Below are positions 10,110 to 18,349 of a DNA stretch of 64,000 bases, one piece after another. The first letter of the stretch is position 1. The number at the start of each line of letters is the position of its first letter. Source of the stretch: JBBROS01 sp965213855 (GTDB lineage: Bacteria > Pseudomonadota > Alphaproteobacteria > Acetobacterales > Acetobacteraceae); contig CBDCAA010000008.1 in NCBI GenBank assembly GCA_965213855.1, positions 496,001 to 560,000 on the forward strand. The letters run 5' to 3'. The notes beneath the pieces are model-generated. The model was not told where the DNA came from, did not search any database, and saw only the letters and a list, made by a program, of their open reading frames with translations. The translations under genes were made by a program, and so were the position numbers.

Positions 10110-11300
10110 CTACTTTGGCGCATCGCTGGCCGCCGGACTGCCGGGTTCGGGGGCGAATGACCGGCGCACGGCGCGGTAGCCGAACGCGACCGGCCGTTCG
10201 AAGGTCTGCGTGATCGCGATCCGCCCGCTTTCGGCCGCCTGGACCGTCGCGCCGAGACCGTTCCGTCCGTTGCCGATGTCCTGCGCCAAGGCATCGAGCT
10301 GCTGGCGCTGCCGGCTGATCGTCCCCGCGAGGGCTTTCGCAGCTTCGAGGCTCTGGGCCTGGTCGGGCGTGGGCGGGGGCGTGGGCACGTCAGCGGCCGC
10401 GGCCGAGACGTCCCGCAGCTTCGCCGCGATCCGCACGTTCGCGCCCGCCGCGCTCGTGGATGAATGCACCTGCTCGATCGCGCGTGCCAGATAAACCCGG
10501 CTGACCAGGATCAACTCGACCGAGACGCCCGGCTCGAACACGGCCTTCCCCGCGACCATCGAAAGCTGTCGGCGCAAGAAGTCATCCGAACACGCGTCCC
10601 TCGTCGTCTCGTCCTCGCAGAACATGTCCAACCGCCCCGTCGCGACCAGGCTCGGCACGCCATACGTCTCGGCGAACGGGATCCGCAGCTCGACATCGTC
10701 GTCGCTCTCGCCGCTCTGGGTGATCGCCGTGCTCACACCGCGGAACAGCCCGCCCACGTCCGACCCGCTATGCCGGACGTGCCCTAGGGTGAAGCCCGGG
10801 AACACGGCCAATGACAATCCCTTCGGCGGCGTCGCGGCGTTGCCGAAGGGCGAATCATCGGAGTGGGGCTGGGGCCAGACGGCGCCGTTGTCGGCCGGCC
10901 GCGGCATCGTCGCCGGAAACGCGATCAGCTGGCTCTGCACCCGCTCCAGGTCGGGCCGCATGTCGTAATGGTAGATCTTGACCGCGCGCCCGGCCAAGGT
11001 CGGCGCGTCGTCGATCGCGCCGAATGCCGACGCATAGATGTCGCCGACCTGGAAGTCTTCCTGCGGCGGATAGATCGGCTCGATGCCCAGCCGGCGCACG
11101 GTGGCATTCCAGTCCGAGGCGATGTCGGTCATCTCCGCCGGCGCCGCCGGCCGCATGCTCCACCACGTGAGCGCCCCGAGGCCGGCCAGCAGGAGGGCGC
11201 CCCCGAACGCCACCCCCACCCACTTCAGAACGCGCCACGGCAGCCGCACCCGGGCCCAATCCACCCGGGAAGCCGGAACCTCGCCCAAACCGGCATCCAT
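10110..11300 (-). CDS. Membrane-anchored protein of unknown function
   Basis: 396 residues with one transmembrane helix near residues 24-48 after a basic N-terminal tail, so most of the protein is probably periplasmic. The body contains WNATVRRLGIEPIYPPQEDFQVGDIY and VKIYHYDMRPDLERVQSQ, and a C-terminal helical part (SLEAAKALAGTISRQRQQLDALAQDIG) that may be coiled coil. Two Cys (FCEDETTRDACSDD) could form a disulfide. No enzymatic motif is seen. It is followed after 4 bases by a small secreted protein gene. The first ATG lies directly after the promoter-length gap. Confidence 0.6.
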   Translation of the reverse strand: MDAGLGEVPASRVDWARVRLPWRVLKWVGVAFGGALLLAGLGALTWWSMRPAAPAEMTDIASDWNATVRRLGIEPIYPPQEDFQVGDIYASAFGAIDDAPTLAGRAVKIYHYDMRPDLERVQSQLIAFPATMPRPADNGAVWPQPHSDDSPFGNAATPPKGLSLAVFPGFTLGHVRHSGSDVGGLFRGVSTAITQSGESDDDVELRIPFAETYGVPSLVATGRLDMFCEDETTRDACSDDFLRRQLSMVAGKAVFEPGVSVELILVSRVYLARAIEQVHSSTSAAGANVRIAAKLRDVSAAAADVPTPPPTPDQAQSLEAAKALAGTISRQRQQLDALAQDIGNGRNGLGATVQAAESGRIAITQTFERPVAFGYRAVRRSFAPEPGSPAASDAPK

Positions 11301-11426
11301 GACCGTTCCTCCGCCGTGCTGCCAACCTCAAGAGGTCGGTTCGACTTCGTAGCGGTTACCTTCCGGTTACGCAACGGTTTGTTCGGATTACCGGCGCCTT
11401 CCCTGTCTGCGGGACGAGGACAGACG

Positions 11427-12362
11427 CTACGGCAGCGCCGACCCGCGCTTCTGCGCCAATAGCGCCAGCAATGTCCGGTCGCGCGCCGCCACGACGTCCG
11501 GCAGGTCGTGCCCGGCCAGCGCCGCATCGACGCCGGCGCAGATCGTCGCAGTCAGCCCAACATCCAGGTGCACCGTCCCCAGGTCGCGCCACATCGCTTC
11601 GGTGGCCGGACCCAGATGTGCGAGGTTGTGCGCCATTCCGCCGGCGCCCCCCGACAGATGCAGGTTCAGGAACGGCCCCAGCAGCGCCCAGCGCAGGCCC
11701 GGCCCATGCGCGATCGCCGCATCGACGTCCTCGACCGTCGCGATCCCCTCCCGCACCAGATGGAACGCCTCCTGCCACAGCGCCGCCTGCAGCCGGTTGG
11801 CGACGTGCCCCTTCGACTCCCGCCGCAGCCGGATCGGGTGCTTGCCGATGCCGGCGTAGAACGCCATCGCCCGCTCGATCGCCCAGTCCTCGGTCTGCCG
11901 GCCGCCCACGACCTCCACCAGCGGGATCAGGTGCGGGGGGTTGAACGGGTGCCCCAGCACGACCCGCCCGGGATGCGCGCACCCCGCCTGCACGTCGCTG
12001 ACCAGCAGTGTGCTGGAGCTGGTCGCGATCACCGTCCCGGGCGCCGCCGCTGCATCCAGCGCCGCGAACAGCGCTTGCTTCACGTCCAGCCGCTCGGGCC
12101 CGTTCTCCTGCACGAAGTCGGCCGCACTCACAGCGTCCGCGGCGCTTGCGGCGAACAGCAGGCCGTCCGTGCTGGCCCCCTCCACCGGGTCCTGCGCCAT
12201 CACCGCCGGCCAGAATGCCTCGACCTGCCGGCGCAGCGCCGCCTCCGCCCCTGGCGCCGGGTCGAACGCCGTCACCTGGAGCCCCCGGGCGAGGAACAGC
12301 GCCGCCCAGCTCGCGCCGATGACCCCGGTGCCGATCACGGCGACGGTTCGGGTTGGCGTCAT
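11427..12362 (-). CDS. 3-hydroxyacyl-CoA dehydrogenase family protein (carnitine dehydrogenase-like)
   Basis: 311-residue NAD-dependent dehydrogenase. Rossmann motif VIGTGVIGASWAALF at residues 8-22; catalytic His and neighbours in GHPFNPPHLIPLVEVVGG; C-terminal helical domain with GPGLRWALLGPFLNLHLSG. The length and the HPFNPPHLIPLVEVV form match the short 3-hydroxybutyryl-CoA/L-carnitine dehydrogenase group. The ATG overlaps the TGA of the binding-protein gene by 4 bases. In this operon, with an acyl-CoA synthetase and an enoyl-CoA hydratase, the likely job is the NAD-dependent oxidation step of a beta-oxidation-like side-chain shortening. The exact substrate cannot be read from sequence. 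Confidence 0.8.
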   Translation of the reverse strand: MTPTRTVAVIGTGVIGASWAALFLARGLQVTAFDPAPGAEAALRRQVEAFWPAVMAQDPVEGASTDGLLFAASAADAVSAADFVQENGPERLDVKQALFAALDAAAAPGTVIATSSSTLLVSDVQAGCAHPGRVVLGHPFNPPHLIPLVEVVGGRQTEDWAIERAMAFYAGIGKHPIRLRRESKGHVANRLQAALWQEAFHLVREGIATVEDVDAAIAHGPGLRWALLGPFLNLHLSGGAGGMAHNLAHLGPATEAMWRDLGTVHLDVGLTATICAGVDAALAGHDLPDVVAARDRTLLALLAQKRGSALP

Positions 12363-13576
12363 GCCGGGATCAGCGCGCACAGCCCCGGCGTCATCGGCCG
12401 GAACGCCTGGTCGGCCGGCACGGTGCCCAGCACGTTGAAGAAATCCCAGTCGCCGCCGCTCTCGGCCGGCGTCTTGGTCTGCACCAGGAACACCGGATGC
12501 AGCTTGCGCCCGTCCGCCCGGATGCGCCCCTGGCCGAACAGCGGATCGTCGGTCGGGATCGCCTTCATCGCGTCCACGACGGCGCGCCCGTCGCTGCCGG
12601 TCCCCGCCTTCGCCACCGCCTTGAACAGGTGCACCAGCGCCGCGTAGCAGCCCGCCTGCATGTCGTTCGGCATCGCGTGCCGGGCGTCGCGCGCCTGGAA
12701 CCGCTTGGCGAACGCCCGGGTCGCGTCCGTCATGTCCCAATAGAACGGCGTCACGCCCAGCACGCCTTGCCCCACTGCCAGGCCCACCCCGTGCACCATG
12801 TTCACGTTGTACACCGGCCCTGTCACCTGCATCCGCTGCGTCAGCCCGAACTCGGCCGCCTGCTTCAGGCATGTCGTCTGATCGTCACCTGCGTTGTTGA
12901 GGCACAGCACCTGCGCCCCGCTCGACCCGGCGGCCAACAGCGCGGAGCTGAAGTCGCTATTCGGGAACGGGTGCTTCACCCCGCCCAGCACCCGGCCGCC
13001 CGCCTGCACCACCGCCTCGGTGACGTTGCGGTCCAGGTCGGCGCCGAACGAGTAGTCCGCCGTGACCGTGAACCAGGTCTTGCCCCCGCGCTCCGTCAGC
13101 GCCCGGCCCAGCGCGTGGCCCACCTCCCACGTGTCGTAGGTCCAGTGCACCGTCGTCGGCGCGCACCGCGTCCCGGTCAGGTCCGCGATCCCCGCGCCCG
13201 TGCCGATGAACACCTTGTTCCGCTCCTGCGCCAGCCCCGCGACCGCGAGCGCGATCGCCGAGTTCGGCACGTCCAGGATCACGTCCACCCCGTCCTCGTC
13301 GAACCAGCGCCGGGCGATGGCCATGCCGATGTCGGGCTTGTTCTGATGGTCGGCCGAAACCAGCTCGACCGGCCGCCCCGCAAGGGCCGCCGCATCTTCG
13401 ACCGCCAGTTGCGCCGCCACGACCGAGCCCCGGCCCTGGTAGTCGGCGAACACGCCGTTCATGTCGTTCAGCACGCCGACCCGCAGCGGCTTGTCGGCCG
13501 CCCGTGCCACCCTGGGCACGATAGCGGCGGCAGTCATGGCAAGCACCGTCCGGCGACCGAGCATCGGGTTCCCCAT
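12359..13576 (-). CDS. Branched-chain amino acid-type ABC substrate-binding protein
   Basis: 405-residue periplasmic binding protein (Peripla_BP_6 type). Residues 1-27 form a signal peptide with an RR pair (GRRTVLAMTAAAIVPRVARA). The mature part starts LRVGVLNDMNGVFADYQGRGS and includes KTWFTVTADYSFGADL and VTGPVYNVNMVHG. No permease or ATPase gene accompanies it, so the translocator must be elsewhere. It sits inside a feruloyl-CoA-synthase operon, where related binding proteins are known to bind aromatic acids such as coumarate. The ligand assignment is inference from context. Confidence 0.85.
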   Translation of the reverse strand: MGNPMLGRRTVLAMTAAAIVPRVARAADKPLRVGVLNDMNGVFADYQGRGSVVAAQLAVEDAAALAGRPVELVSADHQNKPDIGMAIARRWFDEDGVDVILDVPNSAIALAVAGLAQERNKVFIGTGAGIADLTGTRCAPTTVHWTYDTWEVGHALGRALTERGGKTWFTVTADYSFGADLDRNVTEAVVQAGGRVLGGVKHPFPNSDFSSALLAAGSSGAQVLCLNNAGDDQTTCLKQAAEFGLTQRMQVTGPVYNVNMVHGVGLAVGQGVLGVTPFYWDMTDATRAFAKRFQARDARHAMPNDMQAGCYAALVHLFKAVAKAGTGSDGRAVVDAMKAIPTDDPLFGQGRIRADGRKLHPVFLVQTKTPAESGGDWDFFNVLGTVPADQAFRPMTPGLCALIPA

Positions 13577-13583
13577 CGTCTGT

Positions 13584-15389
13584 CTATCCTTGCAGGACGC
13601 GGATCACGTCCTGGTGGCCGCTGTATAGCAGGTCCACCAGCGCCGCATGGTTGCGCAGCACGCCGCGTTGGTTCACCGAGCCCTTGTCTGTCAGCTCCCC
13701 AGCCTCGATCGACAGCGGCGCCGTAAGCCATATCAGCCGGGCGATCCGTGCCGACGAGGGCGCACCCTCGGCATGCCGGGCGAGCGCCGCCTCGACCGCG
13801 GCCCGCACGGCCGCGTCCTCGGCCGCAGCGGGACCATGCGGGATGGCGAGCACGCCCAGATGGTCGCGGTCCGCGCCGGCGATCACGACGTCCTTCACGT
13901 GCGGCGACAGCGCCTCCAGCAGCCTCAGCCGCAGCGGCCCGACCGACACCCACGTGCCCGACAGCAGCTTAAAGTCTTCCGCGACCCGGCCGTCGAACCG
14001 GAACCCCAGGTCGTAATTCCCGGGATCGGCCGGGACCAGCGCGTCGCCCAGGCACAGATAGCCCTCGTCGTCGAACAGCTTGGCCGTCTGCGACGGGTCG
14101 CGCCAGTAGCCCGGCGTCACGTTCGGCCCGCGCACCCGCGCCTCCATCTTTCCTTCCAGCGGCGTCAACTTAAGCTCGACGCCTGCCGCCGGCAGGCCGA
14201 CGACCCCGGCGCCCGTGTCCGGCCGGGACGTCAGGCAGAACGGCGCCGTCTCCGTGCTCCCCATCCCCGTCAGCCACTGGATGCGCTGCCCGATCGTTTG
14301 CACCGCGAGCGCGTCCAGCCGGTCCCAGAGCGGCTGCGGCAAGCTGGCCGCTGCATAGAACAACAGCCCGAGCCGGCTGAAGAACCGCTCCCGCAGCGCC
14401 CTATCCGAGTCCAGCCGGTCCGCGAGCTGCTGGTAGCCGAGCGGCACGTTGAAATACATCGTCGGCGCGACGTCGCGCAGGTTGGCCGCCGTCGCGTCGA
14501 ATGCGCCAGGTGCCGGCCGCCCCTCGTCCACGTGCAGCGTGCCGCCATTGGCGAGCACCAGGCCCAGATTGTGGTTGCCGCCGAACGTGTGATTCCACGG
14601 CAGCCAGTCCACCAGCACCGGCGGCGCGTCCGCCATCATCGGGAACGCCTGCAAGATCATCTGCTGGTTGCTCGACAGCATGCCGTGCGTCGTGATGACG
14701 CCCTTCGGCGACCCGGTCGAGCCCGAGGTGAACAGGACCTTCGCCACCGTGTCCGCATCCACGGCTGCCGTTGCCCGATCGACCGCCGCGGTCGGTACGG
14801 TCCGTAGCAACTCCGCATAGGGCGTGCTCGGCCAATCCTCGAGCGTGCTGCCGTCCAGTGTCACCACGTCCGTCCCGGGCGCCACCGTCTCGAACACGGC
14901 CCGCGCGTGTATCGGCCCGTCGATGACGACCAGGCCGGGCTGCAGCACGGCCATGCAGTGGCGCAGCTTGCCGAACGGCCCGGCGCCGCGCGAATACGCG
15001 GTCGAGATGGGGGATACCGGCACGCCGACATGCAGCGCGCCGAGCAGCAGCAGCAGGTGCTTCACCCCGTTGCCGCACAGCAGCGCCACAGGGCGCTCCG
15101 GCCCGAGCCCGCGATCGAGCAGCGCCTGGCCGATCGCCCGCGCCGCGGCGAGCACCTCCGGATAGGTCGGGCCTTGCCATGCGCCATCCGGCCCGCGTTC
15201 CAGCACCGGCGCAGCACCGGGCCGGGCAAGCGCCCAGTGCTCCAGATGCGCCGTGAACCGGGCCGGATAGGGGCCGAGCGGCTTTTTCGGCACCACCAGC
15301 AGGCTGCCGTCGGCGCGCCACGTGAAGGAAGCGGTCGGGACGCTGACGTTGACCGGGCGAACTGGCGCCTGATTCGGCGTCGCTGTCAT
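13584..15389 (-). CDS. fcs: Feruloyl-CoA synthase-like acyl-CoA synthetase
   Basis: 601-residue AMP-forming ligase. The core P-loop motif LFTSGSTGSPKGVI, the middle motif GMGSTETAPF and the terminal GTWVSVGPLRLRL region are present. The N-terminus (PLGPYPARFTAHLEHWALARP) and VLVDWLPWNHTFGGNHNLGLVL match the feruloyl-CoA synthase subgroup. Expected reaction: ATP-dependent CoA thioesterification of a hydroxycinnamate. The ATG overlaps the stop of the enoyl-CoA hydratase gene by 4 bases, so it is the second gene of the operon. No vanillin dehydrogenase is adjacent. Confidence 0.87.
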   Translation of the reverse strand: MTATPNQAPVRPVNVSVPTASFTWRADGSLLVVPKKPLGPYPARFTAHLEHWALARPGAAPVLERGPDGAWQGPTYPEVLAAARAIGQALLDRGLGPERPVALLCGNGVKHLLLLLGALHVGVPVSPISTAYSRGAGPFGKLRHCMAVLQPGLVVIDGPIHARAVFETVAPGTDVVTLDGSTLEDWPSTPYAELLRTVPTAAVDRATAAVDADTVAKVLFTSGSTGSPKGVITTHGMLSSNQQMILQAFPMMADAPPVLVDWLPWNHTFGGNHNLGLVLANGGTLHVDEGRPAPGAFDATAANLRDVAPTMYFNVPLGYQQLADRLDSDRALRERFFSRLGLLFYAAASLPQPLWDRLDALAVQTIGQRIQWLTGMGSTETAPFCLTSRPDTGAGVVGLPAAGVELKLTPLEGKMEARVRGPNVTPGYWRDPSQTAKLFDDEGYLCLGDALVPADPGNYDLGFRFDGRVAEDFKLLSGTWVSVGPLRLRLLEALSPHVKDVVIAGADRDHLGVLAIPHGPAAAEDAAVRAAVEAALARHAEGAPSSARIARLIWLTAPLSIEAGELTDKGSVNQRGVLRNHAALVDLLYSGHQDVIRVLQG

Positions 15390-16180
15390 GTCCCGGGCCG
15401 GTGGGTCGCCTTCACGGCCCGGCCGTCCAGGAAGGCGCGCAGCCTCGCCTTCGCGTCCCCGTCGGCGACCGCGATTGCCGCCATCAGGCTCTCCATCAGC
15501 CCGCCGATCCGCGGGTCCGCCTCGGCGATCCGCGGCAGCGCATGCAGCACGGCGAAGGTCGTCAGCGGCGCCGTTTCCGCTGCCCGTTGCGCGATCTCGA
15601 TCGCGCGGGCCAGCGCCTGGCCCTCGTCCACCACATATTGCGAGAACCCGGCCCGCTCGCCCTCCTCGGCGCCGTAGGTGCGGCCCGTGAGCATCATGTC
15701 CTGCATCCGCGCCACCCCCACCAGCCGCGGCAGCCGGACCGCGGCGCCCCCACCGACGAAGATGCCGCGCTGTCCCTCGGGCAAGGCGTAGTAGGCGCTG
15801 CGGTCCGCGACCCGGATGTGGCAGGCCATCGCCAGCTCCAGCCCGCCGCCCACGACCGCGCCATGCAGCGCCGCGACCACGGGTAGCCGCCCGCCCTCGA
15901 TCCGCTCGAACGCCGCATGCCAATGCTGGGAGTGGAACAGGCCCGCCGTCGCATCCGTCTCCGTCACCGTGCCCAGGTCGAGCCCGGCGCAGAAATGCTT
16001 GCCCTCGCCATGCAGCACGACCGCTCGCGCGTCCGCCGGCGGATCGGCGAAGAATCGCCCGATCCCCTCGATCGTCGCCGGATCGAGCGCGTTGCGTTTG
16101 TCCGGCCGCGACAACCGGAGCACGGCGACGGGCCCATGCTGCTCGGCATGCAGAGTGGGCGGCAGGTCGGGCTCGGGCAT
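15386..16180 (-). CDS. Enoyl-CoA hydratase/isomerase (crotonase) family protein
   Basis: 264-residue crotonase fold enzyme. Oxyanion-hole segments are HFCAGLDLG and HGAVVGGGLELAMA; RPDKRNALDP and GIFVGGGAAVRLPRLVG are also typical. It leads the operon with a feruloyl-CoA synthase-like ligase, so hydration of a cinnamoyl-CoA-type intermediate is plausible; whether it also cleaves like a feruloyl-CoA hydratase/lyase cannot be told. The ATG at 16180 is taken because upstream in-frame codons would run into the divergent transporter gene, and the family consensus begins about 10 residues later. Confidence 0.82.
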   Translation of the reverse strand: MPEPDLPPTLHAEQHGPVAVLRLSRPDKRNALDPATIEGIGRFFADPPADARAVVLHGEGKHFCAGLDLGTVTETDATAGLFHSQHWHAAFERIEGGRLPVVAALHGAVVGGGLELAMACHIRVADRSAYYALPEGQRGIFVGGGAAVRLPRLVGVARMQDMMLTGRTYGAEEGERAGFSQYVVDEGQALARAIEIAQRAAETAPLTTFAVLHALPRIAEADPRIGGLMESLMAAIAVADGDAKARLRAFLDGRAVKATHRPGT

Positions 16181-16322
16181 GACGGTCTCCGTAACGCTGA
16201 GGTAGTTGTGGCCGCGCGCCCCCGCATCGTCCAGCTCCGCACGCAGGGCATGGCTTGATGCCACGGCGTTCGGCATAAGTGCCCTGACAGACCTGCTTGC
16301 CTGGATTTGACAGAGGACCGGC

Positions 16323-17681
16323 ATGGACGATTCGGACGGCCTGCCTGCACCGCAGCGGCGCTGGGTGATGGGCTGCGCGCTGCTCGGCGTCGTGCTCGCC
16401 GGGCTCGACAGCGCCATCGCCAACATCGCCCTCCCGACGATCGCGCGGGAGCTGTCCTCCACCGACGCGGCGACGGTGTGGGTGGTCAACAGCTACCAGC
16501 TCGCCGTCACCGTCTGCCTGCTGCCGGCCGCCTCGCTCGGCGAAACGCTGGGGCTGCGGAAGGTGTATGGCTTCGGCCTGGCACTGTTCACCGCCGCCTC
16601 GCTGGCGTGCGCGCTGTCGCCCACCCTCGGCGTCCTCGTCGCCGCACGGCTCGCGCAGGGCGTCGGCGGCGCCTGCATGGCGGCCTTGGGCGGCGCGCTG
16701 ATCCGCGCGATCTACCCGCGCCGGCTGCTCGGCCAAGGGTTCGCATCGATCGCGCTGGCCGTTGCGATCTCGGCGGCCCTGGGCCCGACCATCGCCGCCC
16801 TCATTCTCTCCGTCGCCAGCTGGCCCTGGCTGTTCTTGGTCAACGTGCCGCTCGGCGTCGTCGCGGTGCCGCTCTTCCTCGCCGTCGCACCGCCCGGCCG
16901 GCCCCGCTTCCGTCCGTTCGACGGCGTCGGAGCGCTGCTGAACGCGGCCACGCTGGGGCTGATCGTCACCGGCGTCGACGGCCTCGGCGGCGCCGGGCGC
17001 ACCGTCGCGATCGGCGAGCTGGCCGCGGGGCTCGTCTGCGGCGCGCTGCTGGTGCGCCAGCAGATGCGCCGGCCGGTGCCGCTGCTGCCGCTCGACCTGC
17101 TGCGTATCCCGCTATTCGCGCTCTCGGTCGGCACCTCGATCTGCTCCTACTCGGCCCAGATCCTCGCCTACATCGCGCTGCCCTTCCTGTTCCAGACCGT
17201 CATGCACCGCACCGCCGTCGCGACCGGCCTGCTGGTCACGCCCTGGCCGTTGCTTGTCGCCGTCGCCGCGCCGGTCGCCGGTCGCCTGTCCGCGCGCTAC
17301 CCGGCCGCCATCCTCGGCAGCGCCGGGCTCGCCGTGCTCGCGACCGGCCTCGTGCTGCTGGCGACGATGCCGGCCCTTCCGGCCGACTGGGATGTGGCGT
17401 GGCGCATGGGGCTGTGCGGCGTCGGCTTCGGCTTCTACCAGACACCGAACAATCTCACCCTGATGACGGCCGGCCCGCCGGAGCGGAGCGGCGCTGCCAG
17501 CGGCATGGTGGCCGTCGCGCGCACGGTCGGCTGGTCGCTCGGCGCGGCGATCGTGGCGCTCATCTTCGGCCTGCGCGGCGGCGATGGCGCGGTCCTTTGC
17601 CTATGGGCCGGGGCCGGATTCGCAGCGCTCGGCGCCGTCGTCAGCGTGTCGCGGATGGGGCGCGGCCACCCGCCGGGGTGA
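16323..17681 (+). CDS. MFS transporter, DHA2 (EmrB/QacA-like) family
   Basis: 452-residue polytopic membrane protein with about 14 hydrophobic helices. Diagnostic DHA2 features are the LDSAIANIALPTIARELS loop after helix 1, the WVVNSYQL helix 2, and GPTIAALILSVASWPWLFLVNVPLG in helices 5-6. Such proteins are mostly drug/proton antiporters. It is transcribed divergently from the hydroxycinnamate-type operon, separated by 142 bases, so it may export toxic aromatic acids or intermediates. No adjacent repressor or membrane-fusion protein is seen. Confidence 0.87.
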   Translation: MDDSDGLPAPQRRWVMGCALLGVVLAGLDSAIANIALPTIARELSSTDAATVWVVNSYQLAVTVCLLPAASLGETLGLRKVYGFGLALFTAASLACALSPTLGVLVAARLAQGVGGACMAALGGALIRAIYPRRLLGQGFASIALAVAISAALGPTIAALILSVASWPWLFLVNVPLGVVAVPLFLAVAPPGRPRFRPFDGVGALLNAATLGLIVTGVDGLGGAGRTVAIGELAAGLVCGALLVRQQMRRPVPLLPLDLLRIPLFALSVGTSICSYSAQILAYIALPFLFQTVMHRTAVATGLLVTPWPLLVAVAAPVAGRLSARYPAAILGSAGLAVLATGLVLLATMPALPADWDVAWRMGLCGVGFGFYQTPNNLTLMTAGPPERSGAASGMVAVARTVGWSLGAAIVALIFGLRGGDGAVLCLWAGAGFAALGAVVSVSRMGRGHPPG

Positions 17682-17730
17682 CAATCGCCGCGACGGCCTC
17701 ACGTCCCTGGAATTCGAAGTGGAGACGGAC

Positions 17731-18156
17731 ATGAGCGACGAGTGGCAGTATCAACTCCGCGTCTACCTGGACGACGCTCTGGCGGAATTGGCCCGGCGCG
17801 ACCGCCGTGCGGCAGCGTTGCAGCCGCTGACCGAGGTGCTCGACCGGCATCAAGCCACCCTCGTCAGCCAGTGGGACGCGTTCGAGGGCTACGTCGCGGA
17901 GGCCGAGCGGTGCGGGCCCGAGGGCTATCCGCTCTATAAATGGACCAAGGCGACAGTCGAGAACCCGGAGCAGCGCGCCAAGCATGTCCGCACCTTCTCG
18001 CTCCACGTCGATGGCCAGGAGGTCTACCCCAAGGCCGCGGCCGATGCGCTCGAGGCCGATCTCCGCCCCCTTGCCGGCGGCCCCGTCGTCACCCGCATGA
18101 CCCGGCACGACAGCAATCCCGCCAACAACCTCCCTGTCCCGCCCGAATACCGGTAA
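17731..18156 (+). CDS. Conserved hypothetical protein, unknown function
   Basis: A soluble, charged 141-residue protein (MSDEWQYQLRVYLDDALAELARR...) with no signal peptide or membrane helix. It has an amphipathic helical N-terminal half and a GYPLYKWTKATVENPEQRAKHV segment. The ATG at 17731 follows GTGGAGACGGAC; a GTG at 17719 is an alternative. It lies 49 bases after the MFS gene and before an inverted repeat, so it may be the last gene of that transcript. No recognisable family. Confidence 0.55.
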   Translation: MSDEWQYQLRVYLDDALAELARRDRRAAALQPLTEVLDRHQATLVSQWDAFEGYVAEAERCGPEGYPLYKWTKATVENPEQRAKHVRTFSLHVDGQEVYPKAAADALEADLRPLAGGPVVTRMTRHDSNPANNLPVPPEYR

Positions 18157-18163
18157 CCTCATT

Positions 18164-18186
18164 GCCCCTCACTGTGAGGGAGGGGC
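18164..18186. terminator. GC-rich inverted repeat (terminator-like, part of a dispersed repeat family)
   Basis: GCCCCTC and GAGGGGC pair around 9 bases, with an alternative CCCTCA/TGAGGG stem inside. No T-tract follows. It lies 8 bases after the stop of the 141-residue hypothetical and is the best visible candidate for a transcription end there. The composition resembles the CCCTC-rich hairpins near 31.6 and 51.9 kb. Confidence 0.35.
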
Positions 18187-18349
18187 GGAGCAGGCAAGGT
18201 TCCACGGCGCCTTCGCCTTGGATGCCCACGGAGGGTGGGGGTGGGTCGCCGTCGGGGCCGGTAAACAGCCCGCGCGACAGACCCGCTCTCGACTTCTCCG
18301 CCGCAACGCACCATACGGTGCGGTCCCCTCTGGAAGCCGCACCGACCCG

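Noticed and set aside
11402..11422. CTGTC...GACAG inverted repeat near the end of the hydroxyacyl-CoA dehydrogenase gene
   Set aside because: Only a 5-base stem with a 10-base loop in GC-rich DNA; too weak to call a terminator.
13584..16736. Longer start for the acyl-CoA synthetase that would cover the crotonase gene
   Set aside because: The upstream part is out-of-frame crotonase sequence without family similarity; ATG at 15389 has the typical 4-base overlap and a family N-terminus.
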